A stretch of 6,992 nt of DNA from positions 1 through 6,992 of the forward strand of contig JBHLQS010000149.1 in assembly GCA_048883405.1 (NCBI GenBank), read 5' to 3'. This document shows, piece after piece, positions 5,528 to 6,992 of this stretch; the stretch's first letter is position 1; the number at the start of each line of letters is the position of its first letter. Source of the stretch: SMTZ1-83 sp048883405 (GTDB taxonomy: Archaea > Asgardarchaeota > Thorarchaeia > Thorarchaeales > Thorarchaeaceae). The translations under genes and the position numbers were made by a program. Under the pieces are notes generated by a model that was not told the DNA's origin, ran no database searches, and saw only the letters and a program-made list of their open reading frames with translations.

Positions 5528-6052
5528 ATGAGTTACGACGACAGAGAGCCTATTGAGGCTACAGTGGCTGAATTGAGGCCACGAATGAAGAATGTCACCA
5601 TTTCCTTCAAGGTGATGGAAACTGGTGAAGAGCGCGAGGTCACTTCCCGTGGAAGCGGAGAGAGCCATCGCGTGATGGACGCTGTAGTTGGCGATTCAAC
5701 TGCGGTTGTATCAGTACCCCTTTGGGATGCAAACATCGAAGAAGTGAAGATTGGAAACACATACACACTGAAGAACGGCTACACAGGTCTTTTCAGAGGC
5801 AACCTAAGACTCAACATAGGGAGGTATGGGGAGCTGTCTGAGGCTGATGAAGCAATAGACGAGGTCAATATGGATGTTGACATGTCTGCTGAGGAGCACG
5901 AAGACAACAGGCGACGGGGCGGCTACGGTGGTGGCGGCTATGGTGGTCGTGGTCGTAGTGGTGGTGGCTACAGTAGCGGTGGCGGCTATGGCGGCAGAGA
6001 CCGTCGTGGTGGCGGTGGCTACGGTGGACGAGACAATCGTCGCAGGTACTAG
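5528..6052 (+). CDS. OB-fold single-stranded nucleic-acid-binding protein with RGG/YGG tail, 174 aa
   Basis: Binds single-stranded DNA (possibly RNA) in replication, repair or RNA handling. Residues about 8-103 form one OB fold of the short Sulfolobus SSB/SOSS-B type: VAELRPRMKNV near the start, then DAVVGDSTAVVSVPLW and NIGRYGEL. From memory of the Sulfolobus protein, its DNA-stacking W56, W75 and F79 correspond to W66, Y85 and F89 here, a constant offset of ten. An acidic linker (102-126) precedes a basic Gly-rich tail (127-174) with tyrosines at 133, 138, 148, 154, 165 and 174 and several RGG/GGR motifs, ending RRRY. The bacterial acidic SSB tip is absent. ATG 5528 is the only plausible start: the frame has a TAG at 5486-5488 and no start between. 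GAGAG (5515-5519) lies 8 nt upstream as a weak ribosome site. A strong terminator follows, so the gene is probably monocistronic. Confidence 0.9.
   Translation: MSYDDREPIEATVAELRPRMKNVTISFKVMETGEEREVTSRGSGESHRVMDAVVGDSTAVVSVPLWDANIEEVKIGNTYTLKNGYTGLFRGNLRLNIGRYGELSEADEAIDEVNMDVDMSAEEHEDNRRRGGYGGGGYGGRGRSGGGYSSGGGYGGRDRRGGGGYGGRDNRRRY
5906..6049 (+). repeat. Low-complexity GGY/RGG-coding tract
   Basis: The 3' part of the OB-fold gene consists of imperfect GGT/GGC, TAT/TAC and CGT repeats encoding the tail. Synonymous codon mixing (GGC, GGT, GGA and GGG; TAC and TAT) suggests selection for the peptide and not a recent slippage expansion. This composition creates spurious open frames on other frames and strands. 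Confidence 0.8.
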
Positions 6053-6080
6053 AAACCACTGACAACACCAAGGATTCAAT

Positions 6081-6138
6081 GCAACTGATTAGTTGCGAAA
6101 ATGGGCAATCAGTAGATTGCTCATCATACTCTTTTTTT
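6081..6138 (+). terminator. Tandem-hairpin terminator of the OB-fold gene
   Basis: Hairpin 1 is GCAACT(6081-6086)/GATT loop/AGTTGC(6091-6096). Hairpin 2 is GGGCAATC(6103-6110)/AGTA loop/GATTGCTC(6115-6122), eight pairs with one G-U. Seven T residues follow at 6132-6138. Archaeal RNA polymerase terminates at T-tracts; the hairpins may stabilise the 3' end. It begins 28 nt after the stop codon. Confidence 0.7.
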
Positions 6139-6277
6139 CAGAATTCTATGACTATCATTGTACTGTTTTTGGCTACCTAAGCACCCTCATGCATATTGAG
6201 CGCAGCCATAAAATGAGTTGCACCGAAGTCAATGTCCATTTTCGACTCGGCGTATCTAAAACCCCGTCCTAGATTGG

Positions 6278-6323
6278 TTATTATCTGTTTTCATCAAAAT
6301 TAATGAGGACGCCGAAATAGGAG
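6278..6323 (+). promoter_or_regulatory. Probable promoter and ribosome site of the GTPase gene
   Basis: TTATTAT at 6278-6284 is a candidate TATA box; a start about 26 nt later gives a leader of about 25 nt. GGAG at 6320-6323 lies 8 nt before the ATG at 6332 and fixes the start. The TATA assignment is weaker than the ribosome site. The rest of the 6139-6277 gap shows nothing recognisable. Confidence 0.4.
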
Positions 6324-6331
6324 TTCTCTGA

Positions 6332-6871
6332 ATGGAAGAAAAACCGGTTCCCATTTTGCTGAAGGTTGTGGCACTTGGGGACTATGCGGTAGGAAAGACA
6401 TCCTGCATCAGAAGGTATACCGATAACACATTCAGAGAAGAATACAAGTCTACAATTGGGACTTCATTTTATGTAAAGTCGCTTGATCACACAAATCCGT
6501 CTGGTCGACATCTGCGCATCCGAGTTGTGCTCTGGGATTTAGCAGGTCAGCCTTCGTATAACGAGTTGAGACAACGCTATATGGATGGCGCTGTGATAGG
6601 TCTGATTATATACGACGTGTCAAGACCGTCCTCATTCATGACCATTCATGATTGGTTCATGAAGTTTGTAGCAGTCTGTCCTAAGGCTAGTGTAGTCCTG
6701 CTGGCAAACAAGGTAGACTTGAAGGACAGGAAGGTGCCGGTTGAAGCTGGAAAGATGCTCGCTGAGTGGTTAGAATTGAAATATTTCGAAGTTTCAGCAA
6801 AGACAGGAGAGAATATCGAAGAGATATTCAGCAATCTAGTCTTCCAGAGGTGTGAGGTTAAAGACGCATAA
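6332..6871 (+). CDS. Ras/Rab-type small GTPase, 179 aa
   Basis: A single G domain that should bind and hydrolyse GTP as a molecular switch. All five boxes are present: G1 GDYAVGKTS (16-24, Lys22), G2 Thr41 in STIGT, G3 WDLAGQ (68-73, with the catalytic Gln73 kept), G4 NKVD (126-129) and G5 SAK (155-157). WDLAGQ and the YDVS region resemble the Rab/Ras group more than Arf or Rag. The distance from Thr41 to the WD of G3 is about five residues longer than in typical Rabs, owing to an insertion around DHTNPSGRH. The C-terminus stops at CEVKDA with no CaaX, CC or CXC prenylation signal and no N-terminal glycine for myristoylation, so membrane attachment, if any, must use partners. ATG 6332 is supported by GGAG 8 nt upstream. 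Such GTPases are abundant in Asgard archaea. Effector and pathway are unknown. Confidence 0.93.
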   Translation: MEEKPVPILLKVVALGDYAVGKTSCIRRYTDNTFREEYKSTIGTSFYVKSLDHTNPSGRHLRIRVVLWDLAGQPSYNELRQRYMDGAVIGLIIYDVSRPSSFMTIHDWFMKFVAVCPKASVVLLANKVDLKDRKVPVEAGKMLAEWLELKYFEVSAKTGENIEEIFSNLVFQRCEVKDA

Positions 6872-6880
6872 TACCAGGTC

Positions 6881-6919
6881 GGGTCGTAAGCCATATAACG
6901 AAGACACAACTAGCGACCC
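6881..6919 (+). promoter_or_regulatory. Promoter of the last gene, framed by an inverted repeat
   Basis: CATATAAC at 6892-6899 is a TATA-like box; a start about 26 nt later gives a leader of about 25 nt that contains GGAG (6934-6937). The box lies inside an inverted repeat, GGGTCG (6881-6886) and CGACCC (6914-6919), extendable by one G-T pair. The repeat could be an operator or a hairpin at the end of the GTPase transcript. Confidence 0.35.
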
Positions 6920-6945
6920 ATCGTCTAGGCTCAGGAGTGTCCGAG

Positions 6946-6992
6946 TTGACCGAACATAAGAAACTCTACGATTCAGTTTTCGATCTGTTGGA
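6946..6992 (+). CDS. Start of an unrecognised gene (partial, runs off the window)
   Basis: A frame from TTG at 6946 is open to the window edge and reads MTEHKKLYDSVFDLL, 15 codons plus two bases. GGAG at 6934-6937 is exactly 8 nt before it, the same spacing as for the GTPase and the 153-residue membrane protein, and a TATA-like CATATAAC is about 50 nt upstream. An in-frame GTG at 6937 overlaps the GGAG and is a poorer start. The helical, charged N-terminus suggests a soluble protein, but 15 residues do not identify a family. The gap of 74 nt and own promoter argue against strict co-transcription with the GTPase. Confidence 0.45.
   Translation, partial: MTEHKKLYDSVFDLL

Noticed and set aside
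5804..6079. Long open frames on the minus strand and in the third plus frame over the OB-fold tail (Thr/Val/Ala-rich or His-rich)
   Set aside because: They mirror the GGY/RGG-coding repeat; composition is monotonous and the OB-fold frame explains the region.

Overview
The window looks like archaeal chromosome, most probably from an Asgard archaeon (Thorarchaeota-like). This is inferred from gene content, not from a marker gene. It has a Ras/Rab-type small GTPase with a complete G1-G5 set, a Sulfolobus-type OB-fold single-stranded nucleic-acid-binding protein with an RGG/YGG tail, several orphan small membrane proteins, GTG/TTG starts beside ATG, archaeal-like TATA motifs and GGAG/GAGGT ribosome sites about 8 nt before starts. 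No rRNA, tRNA, CRISPR array, insertion sequence or phage gene was seen.

Layout. Left (1-1919, + strand): the C-terminal end of a membrane protein, a 139-residue four-helix membrane protein, and a membrane-anchored class I glutamine-amidotransferase-like protein of the BPL_N type. It converges on a minus-strand block: a 187-residue multi-spanning protein (1999-2562), an 87-residue two-helix protein (2770-3033), and a two-gene operon (5257 down to 3296) encoding a 492-residue TPR protein followed 21 nt later by a 153-residue four-helix membrane protein. Right (5528-6992, + strand), divergent from the TPR operon: the OB-fold/RGG protein with a tandem-hairpin plus T7 terminator, the small GTPase, and the first 15 codons of another gene that starts at TTG.

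Functional picture. Only three genes have a confident family: the OB-fold protein (ssDNA/RNA binding), the GTPase (molecular switch) and the amidotransferase-like protein (exposed outside the membrane, reaction unknown). The TPR protein is a likely protein-interaction scaffold, perhaps acting with the membrane protein of its operon. The five other membrane proteins, including the partial one, are unrecognised.

The least expected signal is non-coding. A ~48-bp sequence occurs in two gaps (273-320 and 3179-3226), matches at 37 of 48 positions without gaps, and can fold a hairpin with an identical 7-nt loop. A more diverged relative may lie at 2733-2770, directly after the stop of the 87-residue gene. 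This could be a dispersed small RNA, 3'-UTR element or miniature repeat and is the best candidate here for something undescribed.
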